Assembly (NCBI GenBank): GCA_938024995.1
Contig: CALJDU010000008.1
Span: forward strand, 115,062 to 179,061
DNA: 64,000 nucleotides
Direction of reading: 5' to 3'
Source: an uncultured bacterium
GTDB lineage: Bacteria > Myxococcota_A > Polyangia > Polyangiales > Houyiibacteriaceae
Made by a program: the position numbers and the translations under genes. Under the pieces are notes generated by a model. That model was not told the origin of the DNA. It saw only the letters and a program-made list of their open reading frames with translations, and did no database searches. Positions 23,395 through 31,425 of the stretch are shown here, piece after piece; positions within the stretch are counted from its first letter, which is position 1, and each line of letters opens with the position of its first letter.

Positions 23395-26300
23395 TCCGCC
23401 GCCACTTCGTCGTCCGGCTCGGGCGCGCTCGACTTGCGCATTACCCCAGACGCCTTCGTACCGCGGGCGTTCGCGTCCTCGGGCTCTTCGGCGCTCGCCT
23501 CATCGCGCGGTTCTTCGATGCCACCGGCGACCGCGCGCTTCTGAAACAGACGCGCCCGCAGCCGACTGAAGTCATCGAAGATGGAGTAGAGGGTCGGCAC
23601 CATGACGAGCGTCAGGACCGTGGCGACCGCGAGGCCCGCGATGATCGCGACCGCCATGGGTCCCCACCAGGTCGCGCTCTGCGAACCGATAATCAAGGCG
23701 CGATCGAGGTCCCCAGCGAAGAGCTTTCGGAAGTCCACCGACACCCCGACGGCCATGGGGATAAGACCGAGGACGGTCGTGATCGCGGTGAGCACGACCG
23801 GTCGGAAGCGCGTCATGCCCGCTTGCACGAGCGCGTCGAACACCTCGTTCCCGCGCGCGCGCAGCTGCTCCACATAGTCGAGCAACACGATCGCGTTGTT
23901 CACGACGATGCCGGCCAGCGATATCACACCTAGCCCTGTCATCATGATGCCGAAGGGCATCCCCATGATCACCAGGCCCCAGAGCACTCCGACGAGCGAG
24001 AGGACGACTGAGGCCAAGATGATGAGCGGGATGTCGAAGCGGTTGAACTGACCCACGAGCACGCCCAAGATCAAAAAGATCGCGATCAAGAACGCGCGCC
24101 CAAGGAACGCCTCGGTCTCTTTCTGCTCGTCATTGCTCCCGCCGAGGCTGAGCGTGAAGCCAGTCGGCAGCTCCGCCTTCTCGATGTACTCGAGCACCGC
24201 TTGCTGCACCTCGTTGGCGTTTGTGCCTTCTGTGACCTCGCCCGTGATGCTCACGACCAGGTCGCGATCGAGGTGCCGGATCGCGCCCGTTCCGCCCGCC
24301 AGCTCGTAAGTCGCGACCGTGGAAATCGGAACCGGAAAGGTGCTCGGGCTGGTGTCTTCTCGCCCCGGGATGCGCAAGCTCAGCACCGACTGGAGGTCTG
24401 TCCGGAACTCTGGCGCGAGCTCGACCATGATGTCGTACTCATCTTCTCCATCACGGAACGTGCTCGCCTTCTGACCCGCGATGGCGGTTCGGATGGTGCT
24501 CGCGACCGCCTGCGTGCTCGCGCCCACCCGCGTCGCCGCGCCGCGGTCAATCTGCAGCCGCATCTCGGGTCGCCCGACGCGATAGTCGTCCGTGAGGTCC
24601 GTCGTGCCCTCAATCTCGGCGAGGTCACGGCGGACCCGAGCGGCGAGCGCACCGACCTCGTGAACGTCCTCGCCGGAGACGCGCACATCGATCGGCTTCC
24701 CGACTGGCGGCCCCATGTTCTCTTTGTCGACGCGGATGACCGCGCCGGCGATCTCGGCGACACGCGCGCGTATGAAGTCGATGGTGTCGGGGGTCGGCTC
24801 GACCCGCACGCGCTGACCATCTTGAACCGTGTTCCGGTCCGGCAAAAAGTCGACCGTGATGCGCGCCATGTTCGTCGCGGACTGTGTGCCCGCCATTGGA
24901 TCTCCGCCGCCCGCGATCCCCGTCTCCGCGACGAAGACGTCGATGTTCTCGCACTCCGCCAAGATGGCCTCGACCTGGCGAACGATTCGGTCGGTCGTCT
25001 CGAGATCGGTTCCGTCAGGCGCGCGGACCGCAACGAATGCACGGTTCGGATCCGTGTCTGGGAAGAACTCGACACCATGGTTGAGCGCGCCGAACGCGAC
25101 GAAGGTCCCAATGAGCGACGCGAGGCCGATGAAGGCGGCGATGTAGCGATGCCGAATCGACAGCTCGAGGAGCGATTGGTACGCGCCCATGATCGGGTTC
25201 CGCGTCTTGTCCTCGACCTCGACCTCGGACTCGCCCTCTCGGTAGGGCCCGTCCACTCCATCCGTTTTCCGTACGCGCGTGACCTTCTTGGTCTTCTTCT
25301 TCATGAAGCGGCTCGTGAAGATCGGGAGCATCCCGACCGCGACCACGAGCGAACAGATGAGGACGATGACGATGGTCTTCGGCATGAAGCCCATGAACTG
25401 ACCCATCATGCCGGTCCAGAACAACAGCGGCGCAAAGGCCGCCACCGTCGTCGCGGTGGACGCGGCGACCGCCATGGCGACCTCTTCGGTCCCGACGATG
25501 GAAGCGGTGACGGGGTCTTTGCCCTCCTCGACATGCCGGTAGATGTTCTCCACCAGCACGATCGCGTTATCGACCAGCATCCCGAGCGCCATGATCAGCG
25601 CGAAGAGCACGATCATGTTGAGCGTCATCCCGAGCGCGTCGATGACGATGAACGCGAGCAACATGGACAGCGGGATCGCGACCGCGACAAAGAAGCTGTT
25701 GCGGATGCCCATGAAGAAGACGAGCACCGCGACCACCAAGAGGAGCCCGGTGATGATGCCGTTCTCCAGCTCGCCGATCATGTCGTAAACGATCTTCGAC
25801 TGGTCGCCGAGCGTGCGGTAGGTGACGCCCTCCGGCCAGGTCTGTGCGTGCTCCGCGATGAGCGCCTTCACGCCCTCCGCGACGTCAACGATGTTCGCTC
25901 CGTTGCGCTTGCTCACCGCGATCGAGAGCGCGGTCTGACCGTTCATGCGCGCGTAAGTGTTCCGGCTCGCGTAGCCGTCCACGACGCGCGCGACATCTCG
26001 GATGAAGACGGGTCGATCGCCGACGCGCTTGATCGCGACGTCACCGAGCTCGCTCGGGTCAGAGAACTCACCTGGAACGCGAAGCAAGAAGCTCGCGTCG
26101 CCGGTACGGATCTCGCCGCCCGGGATGTTGACGTTCTCTTTGCCGATCGCGCCGACCACGTCGTTGAGCGAGAGCCCGTAGTGTCCAAGTCGCACCGGAT
26201 CGATCTGAACCTTGATCTCGCGAGTTCGATCTCCGGAGAGCGTCGCGTCCAACACGCCTGGCATCCGCCGGACATCTTCTTCGAAACGCTCCGCGAGGCT

Positions 26301-26753
26301 GACGAGGAGCTGCTCGTCGACGTCGCCGCCAATGGTCACGATCAAAATCGGAAAATCACTAAAGCTGATCTCGGCGACCTCGGTCTCCTCGACATCTTGC
26401 GGCAGTCGAGTCCGCGCGCGGCTCACCCGGTCGCGCACTTGCTGCAGCGCTTCGTCAATCTTCGCCTCGGGCTCCAGCTCCAGCACGACGACGCTGACGC
26501 CCTCGTACGACGTGCTGGTCATTCGCTTCAGGTCTTTCAGGCCTGAGAGCTCCGTCTCCATGGGGATCGTGACGAGCGACTCCACATCACTCGGAGAGAC
26601 GCCGATGTACGGGGTGCTCACGGTGACGACAGGGATCTCGATGTCCGGGTTCGCCTCGCGCGGCAGCCCGATGTACGTCATCAACCCGAAGAGGACCGTG
26701 CACGCGACCGCGAGGTAGACGACCGCGCGTCGACCGACCAGTCCGCGAATCAT
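23391..26753 (-). CDS. RND efflux transporter, inner-membrane pump
   Basis: This 1120-aa protein has two RND halves, each with a large periplasmic loop and six helices. The N terminus RGLVGRRAVVYLAVACTVLF gives TM1. GENVNIPGG-type porter motifs follow (KENVNIPGGEIRTGDASF). TM4 contains LGMLVDNAIVLVENIYRHVE near residue 393: one Asp where AcrB has two (VDDA), as in other non-AcrB RND pumps. The second half ends VIMGMPFGIMMTGLGVISLAG, VVNNAIVLLDYVEQLR and TVLGLIPMAVGV. A Lys-rich cytoplasmic loop (RFMKKKTKKVTRVRKTDG) and an acidic 60-residue tail are distinctive. Start and stop overlap the MFP and pirin genes by 4 bp each. No outer-membrane TolC-type gene is in the operon. Confidence 0.93.
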   Translation of the reverse strand: MIRGLVGRRAVVYLAVACTVLFGLMTYIGLPREANPDIEIPVVTVSTPYIGVSPSDVESLVTIPMETELSGLKDLKRMTSTSYEGVSVVVLELEPEAKIDEALQQVRDRVSRARTRLPQDVEETEVAEISFSDFPILIVTIGGDVDEQLLVSLAERFEEDVRRMPGVLDATLSGDRTREIKVQIDPVRLGHYGLSLNDVVGAIGKENVNIPGGEIRTGDASFLLRVPGEFSDPSELGDVAIKRVGDRPVFIRDVARVVDGYASRNTYARMNGQTALSIAVSKRNGANIVDVAEGVKALIAEHAQTWPEGVTYRTLGDQSKIVYDMIGELENGIITGLLLVVAVLVFFMGIRNSFFVAVAIPLSMLLAFIVIDALGMTLNMIVLFALIMALGMLVDNAIVLVENIYRHVEEGKDPVTASIVGTEEVAMAVAASTATTVAAFAPLLFWTGMMGQFMGFMPKTIVIVLICSLVVAVGMLPIFTSRFMKKKTKKVTRVRKTDGVDGPYREGESEVEVEDKTRNPIMGAYQSLLELSIRHRYIAAFIGLASLIGTFVAFGALNHGVEFFPDTDPNRAFVAVRAPDGTDLETTDRIVRQVEAILAECENIDVFVAETGIAGGGDPMAGTQSATNMARITVDFLPDRNTVQDGQRVRVEPTPDTIDFIRARVAEIAGAVIRVDKENMGPPVGKPIDVRVSGEDVHEVGALAARVRRDLAEIEGTTDLTDDYRVGRPEMRLQIDRGAATRVGASTQAVASTIRTAIAGQKASTFRDGEDEYDIMVELAPEFRTDLQSVLSLRIPGREDTSPSTFPVPISTVATYELAGGTGAIRHLDRDLVVSITGEVTEGTNANEVQQAVLEYIEKAELPTGFTLSLGGSNDEQKETEAFLGRAFLIAIFLILGVLVGQFNRFDIPLIILASVVLSLVGVLWGLVIMGMPFGIMMTGLGVISLAGIVVNNAIVLLDYVEQLRARGNEVFDALVQAGMTRFRPVVLTAITTVLGLIPMAVGVSVDFRKLFAGDLDRALIIGSQSATWWGPMAVAIIAGLAVATVLTLVMVPTLYSIFDDFSRLRARLFQKRAVAGGIEEPRDEASAEEPEDANARGTKASGVMRKSSAPEPDDEVAAE

Positions 26754-27940
26754 GGAGACCCCTCTGGCGCAGACGGCGCGGGCGCGACGGGTTGCCCGGC
26801 TTGTCCCGCGCTCGCGGTCACGTCGCTAAAGATGACGCGTCCTTCTTCGCAGCAGCGCCCGCTTCGATTGACGATCACGGCGTCACCGTCGGCGAGCTCA
26901 CGATGGCCGGTCACGATGACCTGCTCCGCTGTGGTCACGCCAGACTCGACGATCACTTGGTCGCGAATCACGGGTCCAAGCACCAGCGGCCGCCAGCGCG
27001 CGACCCCACCATCGTTGACGAAGACGCCGTTGCCTTCGAGCCGCGTCACCAGGACGTACTGGGGCAACATGACGCGCCCGGCTTCGACTTCCTCCGCCAG
27101 GGAGACGTACGCGATCATTCCGGGCAGCAAGGTTCGCTCGGGGTTTGGGACCTCGACCACGACGCGGAACGCGCGGGTCTGAAGATCGGCAGCGGGGCTC
27201 ACGTGTTTCACCGTTCCGACGTGGGCCTCCCCGCGCGCCCCCGTCAGGACGCGGACCGGCATGCCCTCGCGAAGCGCGACGACGTCGCGGTCGGGTACCG
27301 AGAGCTCGACGTGAATGGGGTCGAGGTTGACCAGGCGAACGACCGGCGAACCAGGCGGCGCGACCTCTCCCGGATCGACGAAGACGCGCGCGGCGGTTCC
27401 GGCGAAGGGCGCGCGGATGATGGAGCGGCTCGCCGACACGTTGCCGCTTCGGATCGCGGCCCGGGCGGCCTTTACGCGGTTCTCTGCGGCGTCACGCTGG
27501 GCTCGAGGCAGGGCGTCCCCCAACCGCTCGGCGCGATCCAGTTCGCGGGTGGCGCTCGCGAGCTCCGTACGAGACTGCGCGTTGCGAGCGTACTGCGAAG
27601 CGCTGTCGACCTTGACCAGGATCTTCCCGCGCCGAACGGTGTCACCGTCCGATACATAGACACGCTCGACGAGACCGCCGTACGCCGCCGCGAGCATCGT
27701 GTCCTCGCTGCCCACGATCTCGCCGGGTAAGCGGATCTCGATGCGCGCGTTGGATTCGGAGAGCGTGGCGACCTCGACACGAGTCGCGCGCGAAGGCGGC
27801 GTCGTGATCTCTTCCCGCGGTGGCTCTTCGCGCGTCTGCTGACACGCCGTCATGACGACCAAGCCACAGGCGATGAGGGACGCGGCGGTCGTTTTCACGA
27901 CGCGCGCCAAAAGCGAACCGGACGGGTGCTGATCTCTCAC
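26750..27940 (-). CDS. RND periplasmic adaptor (MFP/HlyD family) lipoprotein
   Basis: The 396-aa protein starts at GTG 27940, which overlaps the TetR stop by 4 bases (GTGA); an apparent longer frame overlaps TetR and is not credible. The signal peptide has lipobox VMTAC (Cys33). Adaptor domains are in order: a beta-strand and lipoyl start (EIRLPGEIVGSEDTMLAAAY), VERVYVSDGDTVRRGKILVK, a long alpha-hairpin (residues 115-160, ASATRELDRAERLGDALP), a lipoyl return (SIIRAPFAGTAARVFVDPGE), a beta-barrel (VELSVPDRDVVALREGMPV) and a membrane-proximal domain. It links the inner pump to an outer-membrane channel. Two adjacent Cys near the C terminus (GRCCEEG) are unusual. Translation is probably coupled on both sides. 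Confidence 0.92.
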   Translation of the reverse strand: MRDQHPSGSLLARVVKTTAASLIACGLVVMTACQQTREEPPREEITTPPSRATRVEVATLSESNARIEIRLPGEIVGSEDTMLAAAYGGLVERVYVSDGDTVRRGKILVKVDSASQYARNAQSRTELASATRELDRAERLGDALPRAQRDAAENRVKAARAAIRSGNVSASRSIIRAPFAGTAARVFVDPGEVAPPGSPVVRLVNLDPIHVELSVPDRDVVALREGMPVRVLTGARGEAHVGTVKHVSPAADLQTRAFRVVVEVPNPERTLLPGMIAYVSLAEEVEAGRVMLPQYVLVTRLEGNGVFVNDGGVARWRPLVLGPVIRDQVIVESGVTTAEQVIVTGHRELADGDAVIVNRSGRCCEEGRVIFSDVTASAGQAGQPVAPAPSAPEGSP

Positions 27941-28536
27941 TTGAGGACTCCACGAAAGAAGATGTCGACGATCCGATCCGCGAGGTCGGCGGGGATCGAG
28001 ACGCCTTGTAGCCATTGCTGCATCCGCTGATCAACGATCCCGGACAGGGCCGCTGCCGCGTCGTCGAGATGAAGGTCATCGCGGAGCTCACCCCGCGCGA
28101 CGCCCACCTCGAGGTTCGCGCGAAGGATCTCGTGATGCGCCGCTTGCACCATTTGAATGTCGAAGGCCGGTTGACCCGGCTCCCGCTGCAGCTCCGCGCG
28201 CATCAGCAGCTTCATCCCGGTGGGTCGCTCCTCGACGTAGGCGAAGAACGAACGGAGGCCTTCACGGATGACCTCTTCAATGCTGACGATTCGGGACACG
28301 TCCGTCACCGAGTAGCGATCCACGAGCGTGCTCAACCCATCCGCTTCGTGGCGAACCGCCGCGAGGAAGAGCGCCTCTTTGTTCGCGAAGTGGTAGTAGA
28401 CCGCGGGTTTCGTGCACCCGCTGGCCTCCGCGACTTTCTGCACCGAGGTGGAGGAAAAGCCCCTCGATCCGAAGAGCCGAACGGCTTCTTCGAGGATCCG
28501 TTCCGCAAGATCGCGGTTGCGTGCAGGGGAATTCAT
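27937..28536 (-). CDS. TetR/AcrR family repressor of the efflux operon
   Basis: The 199-aa protein has an N-terminal TetR helix-turn-helix: AERILEEAVRLFGSRGFSST, then SVQKVAEASGCTKPAVYYHF and NKEALF (residues about 10-56). The C-terminal ligand pocket region is helical and unlike any I can name. It is the first gene of the TetR-MFP-RND-pirin unit and overlaps MFP by 4 bp, so repressor and pump are one transcript. Palindromic sites at 28543-28581, 7 bp upstream of the ATG, are its likely operators. Release by a toxic or hydrophobic inducer, as in AcrR/TtgR relatives, is inferred. Confidence 0.92.
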   Translation of the reverse strand: MNSPARNRDLAERILEEAVRLFGSRGFSSTSVQKVAEASGCTKPAVYYHFANKEALFLAAVRHEADGLSTLVDRYSVTDVSRIVSIEEVIREGLRSFFAYVEERPTGMKLLMRAELQREPGQPAFDIQMVQAAHHEILRANLEVGVARGELRDDLHLDDAAAALSGIVDQRMQQWLQGVSIPADLADRIVDIFFRGVLK

Positions 28537-28542
28537 AGCGGG

Positions 28543-28581
28543 TTACTCATGGGTAAGTAGGTCTGACTTACCCACGGGTAA
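28543..28581. promoter_or_regulatory. Double palindromic operator upstream of the TetR gene
   Basis: Two 14-bp near-palindromes match TTACYCRYGGGTAA: TTACTCATGGGTAA at 28543-28556 and TTACCCACGGGTAA at 28568-28581, 25 bp centre to centre. Between them an exact 8-bp inverted repeat GGGTAAGT/ACTTACCC (28551-28558, 28566-28573) links the two. This is the usual layout for a TetR dimer pair. The site also lies 73 bp upstream of the divergent hydrolase gene at 28654, which could be co-regulated. Confidence 0.75.
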
Positions 28582-28653
28582 AGAGCAAGACTGAACATCC
28601 CGCGTCCATCCTTTTGAACCCTTTTGGGCAGCGTTTTGGTGTACGGAGGACCC

Positions 28654-29616
28654 GTGAGCCTTCATGGGCATTTCTTCACGATCGGTCCTCAGTTCTTGGG
28701 GAAGGTCATGGGGCCACCCCCGCCCTCGGAACACCTCCGGGTACCGCTTCACGATCCGGTCGCTGGAGATCTCGCGCTGACCGGCCGTTTCGCGGACGTC
28801 CCCGCGAGTGACACGTTGGTGATGATCGTTCATGGGCTCGGCGGGAGCGCGCAGAGTCACTACGTCATGGCGGCGGCTCGCGAGTGTCACGCGCGAGGTC
28901 TCGCTTCGCTGCGTCTCAACCTCCGCGGCGCGGATCGAAGCGGTCTCGATTTTTATCATGCAGGTCTTCACGAAGACCTTCGCCACGTCTGTGGCGCGAA
29001 GCGTCTCGCGCGGTTTCGCCGCATCGTGGTGATCGGTTACTCGCTCGGCGGTCACATCTCGCTTCGGTTCGCGGGCGCCCCCGAGAGACGAGTCGCCGCG
29101 GTCGCGACCATCTGCGCACCGATCGACATCGCGGCAGGGGTCCCGCTCATCGACGCGCCGAACCGCGCGCCCTACCGTCGACACCTCTTGAAAGGGCTCA
29201 AGGAGATGTATGTCGCGCTCGTAACGCGCCGACCGGGCGCGAAGAACGCGTCCATCACCGCCGAGGCGGCGCTTCGGATCAAGACGATCCGGGAATGGGA
29301 CGACGCGGTCGTGGCGCCCCGTTTCGGTTTCCGTGATGCGCTCGACTACTACGCCAAGACCTCGGTCCATACGCGCCTCGAGGAGATCGCGGTGCCGACG
29401 CTTGTGATCACCGCGAACGAAGATCCCATGGTCCGCGTCGAGACGATCCGGCCGTGGCTCGATCAGACCTCGCGCGTGACGGCGATATACACGGAGCGCG
29501 GCGGACACGTTGGCTTTCCCAAAGGTGTGAACCTCGGCCTGGGCGGCCGAGGCTCGGTCACGGGGCAAGCGATCGACTGGCTGATCGACCCCGCGCGCTC
29601 TTCCGCGTCTCAGTAG
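28654..29616 (+). CDS. Alpha/beta hydrolase, YheT-like
   Basis: The 320-aa protein has a hydrolase fold like E. coli YheT: VMIVHGLGGSAQSHYVMAAA (oxyanion HGLGG), LRLNLRGADRSGLDFYHAGL, IGYSLGGHISLRFAG (nucleophile Ser), TLVITANEDPMV (acid) and ERGGHVGFPKG (His). No signal peptide; cytoplasmic. GTG 28654 is used because GGAGGA ends 3 bp upstream, closer than usual; a TTG at 28624 and a GTG at 28639 are in-frame alternatives. It is divergent from the TetR gene and shares the palindromic operator region, so control by the same repressor is plausible. Last 7 bp overlap the convergent DUF4234 gene. Confidence 0.82.
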   Translation: MSLHGHFFTIGPQFLGKVMGPPPPSEHLRVPLHDPVAGDLALTGRFADVPASDTLVMIVHGLGGSAQSHYVMAAARECHARGLASLRLNLRGADRSGLDFYHAGLHEDLRHVCGAKRLARFRRIVVIGYSLGGHISLRFAGAPERRVAAVATICAPIDIAAGVPLIDAPNRAPYRRHLLKGLKEMYVALVTRRPGAKNASITAEAALRIKTIREWDDAVVAPRFGFRDALDYYAKTSVHTRLEEIAVPTLVITANEDPMVRVETIRPWLDQTSRVTAIYTERGGHVGFPKGVNLGLGGRGSVTGQAIDWLIDPARSSASQ

Positions 29617-30056
29617 ACGAACGGCATCGGGCCCTTTGGCGTCGGGTCAGAGACGCGCGTCCGGAACGGTCCCGCGTCGACGCCCGCGTGGAGCTGGTGC
29701 GCACGTGCCATGCGGTTGAGCTCGTCTTGAAGCAGCGCTTGTCCCACGACCCACGCCCATCCGGTGAAGTACGTCGCGACGCCCGACAAGAGAACCGTGT
29801 TGCTCTGGTTGGTGTTCGCGATGCCGCGGGCGTTGAGTTCTTGCGCAACGATGTTCGCGTTTCGGTAGCCCGCGTAGACGCCCCACGCTCCCACGGTCAA
29901 AACCGTCAGCAAGACATCCAGAATCGGCGAGAGAGAGTGACGCCCATCGGTCGCCTCGTTCAGCTCTTCGGTCGTGACGTAGAGCCAGTAGAAACCGTAG
30001 AGCGAGAGAGTGAGCACGCTGAGCAGAGCCACGACCAGGGGACGACGTTCGGTCAT
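29610..30056 (-). CDS. DUF4234-like membrane protein
   Basis: The 148-aa protein has an N-terminal helix (LVVALLSVLTLSLYGFYWLY), then TTEELNEATDG, a second helix (LLTVLTVGAWGVYAGYRNAN) and a third near GVATYFTGWAWVVGQALL. The SLYGFYWLYVTTEELN block is typical of DUF4234, a family of small integral membrane proteins of unknown role. ATG 30056 is preceded by AAGGAGGT at good spacing, the clearest ribosome site in this region. A candidate terminator lies about 100 bp upstream (30165-30198), so the leader may be attenuated or a separate small RNA may end there. Confidence 0.8.
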   Translation of the reverse strand: MTERRPLVVALLSVLTLSLYGFYWLYVTTEELNEATDGRHSLSPILDVLLTVLTVGAWGVYAGYRNANIVAQELNARGIANTNQSNTVLLSGVATYFTGWAWVVGQALLQDELNRMARAHQLHAGVDAGPFRTRVSDPTPKGPMPFVY

Positions 30057-30155
30057 CAAGGACCTCCTTCTTTGCCGTCCCTACGGTTCCTCAGCCGCTC
30101 GTATTTCAGACGCTCACCAAATCGCAGGCGCGGCAAACGCAATACGCCGAACGTT

Positions 30156-30198
30156 AAATAGAAAGAGGCGTCCGCGTTTGGGGGTACACGGACGCCTC
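30156..30198 (-). terminator. Rho-independent terminator (10-bp perfect stem)
   Basis: GAGGCGTCCG (30198-30189) and CGGACGCCTC (30174-30165) pair perfectly around a 14-base loop and are followed on the minus strand by TTTCTATTT. It could end transcripts from the glutaminyl-cyclase gene (stop at 30448) or a small RNA. Confidence 0.65.
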
Positions 30199-30236
30199 GG
30201 GTGCGTTTCCGTCGAGGGGGAATTTCGACGGGAGTT
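30156..30236 (-). ncRNA. Candidate small RNA or attenuated leader upstream of the DUF4234 gene
   Basis: On the minus strand a plausible promoter (CTGACC at 272-267 and TATTTT at 248-243, all +30000, spacing 18) would start RNA near 30236. The RNA would then fold an exact 7-bp hairpin CCGTCGA/TCGACGG (30231-30225, 30215-30209). An exact 10-bp hairpin GAGGCGTCCG/CGGACGCCTC (30198-30189, 30174-30165) follows, then TTTCTATTT. Two stems ending in an intrinsic terminator is the usual sRNA plan. The alternative is a leader with attenuator for the gene starting at 30056. The gap 30057-30447 (391 bp) holds no other convincing gene. Confidence 0.45.
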
Positions 30237-30374
30237 CGCGACAAAATACAGATGGGATTGCATTTTGGTCAGGTTGGTCGGTCTCCCGATGGCCGCTGAC
30301 ACATGGAACTAGAGCAACTCTTGGGCCACTCATAAATCGCTAGTATTGTTGAGCCTAATGGGTACAAGCGAGGT

Positions 30375-30402
30375 GGTTTCCCTACGAGCGTTGTGGGAAA
30401 CC
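30375..30402. other. Hairpin downstream of glutaminyl cyclase gene
   Basis: GGTTTCCC (30375-30382) and GGGAAACC (30395-30402) form an exact 8-bp stem with 12-base loop, with outer GAGG/CCTC able to extend it. No T run follows on either strand, so termination is uncertain. It lies 46 bp past the stop codon at 30448. Confidence 0.35.
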
Positions 30403-30447
30403 TCCCTCGTGTCTACCACATACGGAGGGCTACCCCATGGGTGACAA

Positions 30448-31353
30448 TCACTCGTCGGCAGGGCGGAATTCCACCTCGAACATCACCGGCCAGTACTTCC
30501 CGGTGAGAAGGAAGCGCTCGCGTGATGGGAGGTACGCGATCCCGTTGAGGACGTCCGCGCCGCGACGCTCTTCTCGGCTCAGTAAACCCCGCGCGTCGAT
30601 CCGCGCGGTGACGCGGCCCGAGCTTGGATCAATCCGCACGATCTCGTTCGTCTGCCAAACGTTCGCGTAGAGGTCGTCGCCTACACACTCGAGCTCATTG
30701 AGGTTGCGTTGAGGCCGACCGCGTTTGGTGACCTCGACCCGCCGCACGACTTCAAACGTCTCCGGATCGCGGAAGGACAGCTCCGCGCTCCCGTCGCTCA
30801 TCACGAGATGCTCTCCGTTGAAGCAGAGCCCCCAACCTTCGCCCTCGTAGTCGAACTCGCGCAGCTTCTCGAAACCGTCGCTGTAGACCAAGGCGCGACC
30901 GGCGGTCCACGTCAGCTGGACGAAGTGATCGCCCGCCCACGCGAGGCCTTCGCCGAAGAGGGTCTGCGGGAGCGCGAGCTGACGAACGACAGCTCCCGTT
31001 CGAAGGTCGACCTCTCGGACCGTCGACTGACCGCGCATCCCGGTGCTCTCAAAGAGCGTGTCGTCGCGGACAAGCAGACCTTGCGTGAACGCATCTCGCG
31101 CGTGGGGGTACCGCTCGACGACGTGGACTCGTAACCGCTCCATCGGCTCCTCCGCTTGGTTCCCCGATGAAGACGTCTCGCGCGGCGTCGGCCGGTCGAG
31201 GAGCTCGACCGTTTCCACGACTTCGTCTTCCGCTTCCGCCCGTTGCGTCGCGACGTACGCCATCAGCCCACACGCCGCGACGACCACCAGCACCATCGGC
31301 AGAACGCTCTTGGTCTCTCGTTCACCTTCTTGCACGCGCCGAGCGTAGTACAC
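30448..31353 (-). CDS. Glutaminyl-peptide cyclotransferase (plant/bacterial type)
   Basis: The 301-aa protein (GTG 31353, or GTG 31335) has one N-terminal membrane helix (LPMVLVVVAACGLMAYV) and a beta-propeller periplasmic domain. Motifs of the five-bladed QC type are present: YPHARDAFTQGLLVRDDTLF, ESTGMRGQSTVREVDLRTG, LTWTAGRALVYS, EGWGLCFNGEHLVMSDGS, LNELECVGDDLYANVWQTNE and LNGIAYLPSRERFLLTGKYW. The enzyme turns N-terminal Gln of exported proteins into pyroglutamate. This family is not homologous to the zinc-dependent mammalian type. It stands alone on the minus strand, divergent from the lectin-like lipoprotein gene with 72 bp between. Confidence 0.88.
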   Translation of the reverse strand: MYYARRVQEGERETKSVLPMVLVVVAACGLMAYVATQRAEAEDEVVETVELLDRPTPRETSSSGNQAEEPMERLRVHVVERYPHARDAFTQGLLVRDDTLFESTGMRGQSTVREVDLRTGAVVRQLALPQTLFGEGLAWAGDHFVQLTWTAGRALVYSDGFEKLREFDYEGEGWGLCFNGEHLVMSDGSAELSFRDPETFEVVRRVEVTKRGRPQRNLNELECVGDDLYANVWQTNEIVRIDPSSGRVTARIDARGLLSREERRGADVLNGIAYLPSRERFLLTGKYWPVMFEVEFRPADE

Positions 31354-31425
31354 CGGCAGGGAACTTCGACCCTCAAGAACGCCGGCTGGATTGCGATTCT
31401 CGAAGAGACCTCACATCATAGGGGG

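Noticed and set aside
24201..26546. 781-codon open frame on the plus strand
   Set aside because: Antisense to the RND pump gene; composition is Arg/Asp/His-rich with no fold or ribosome site, typical of GC-rich shadow frames.
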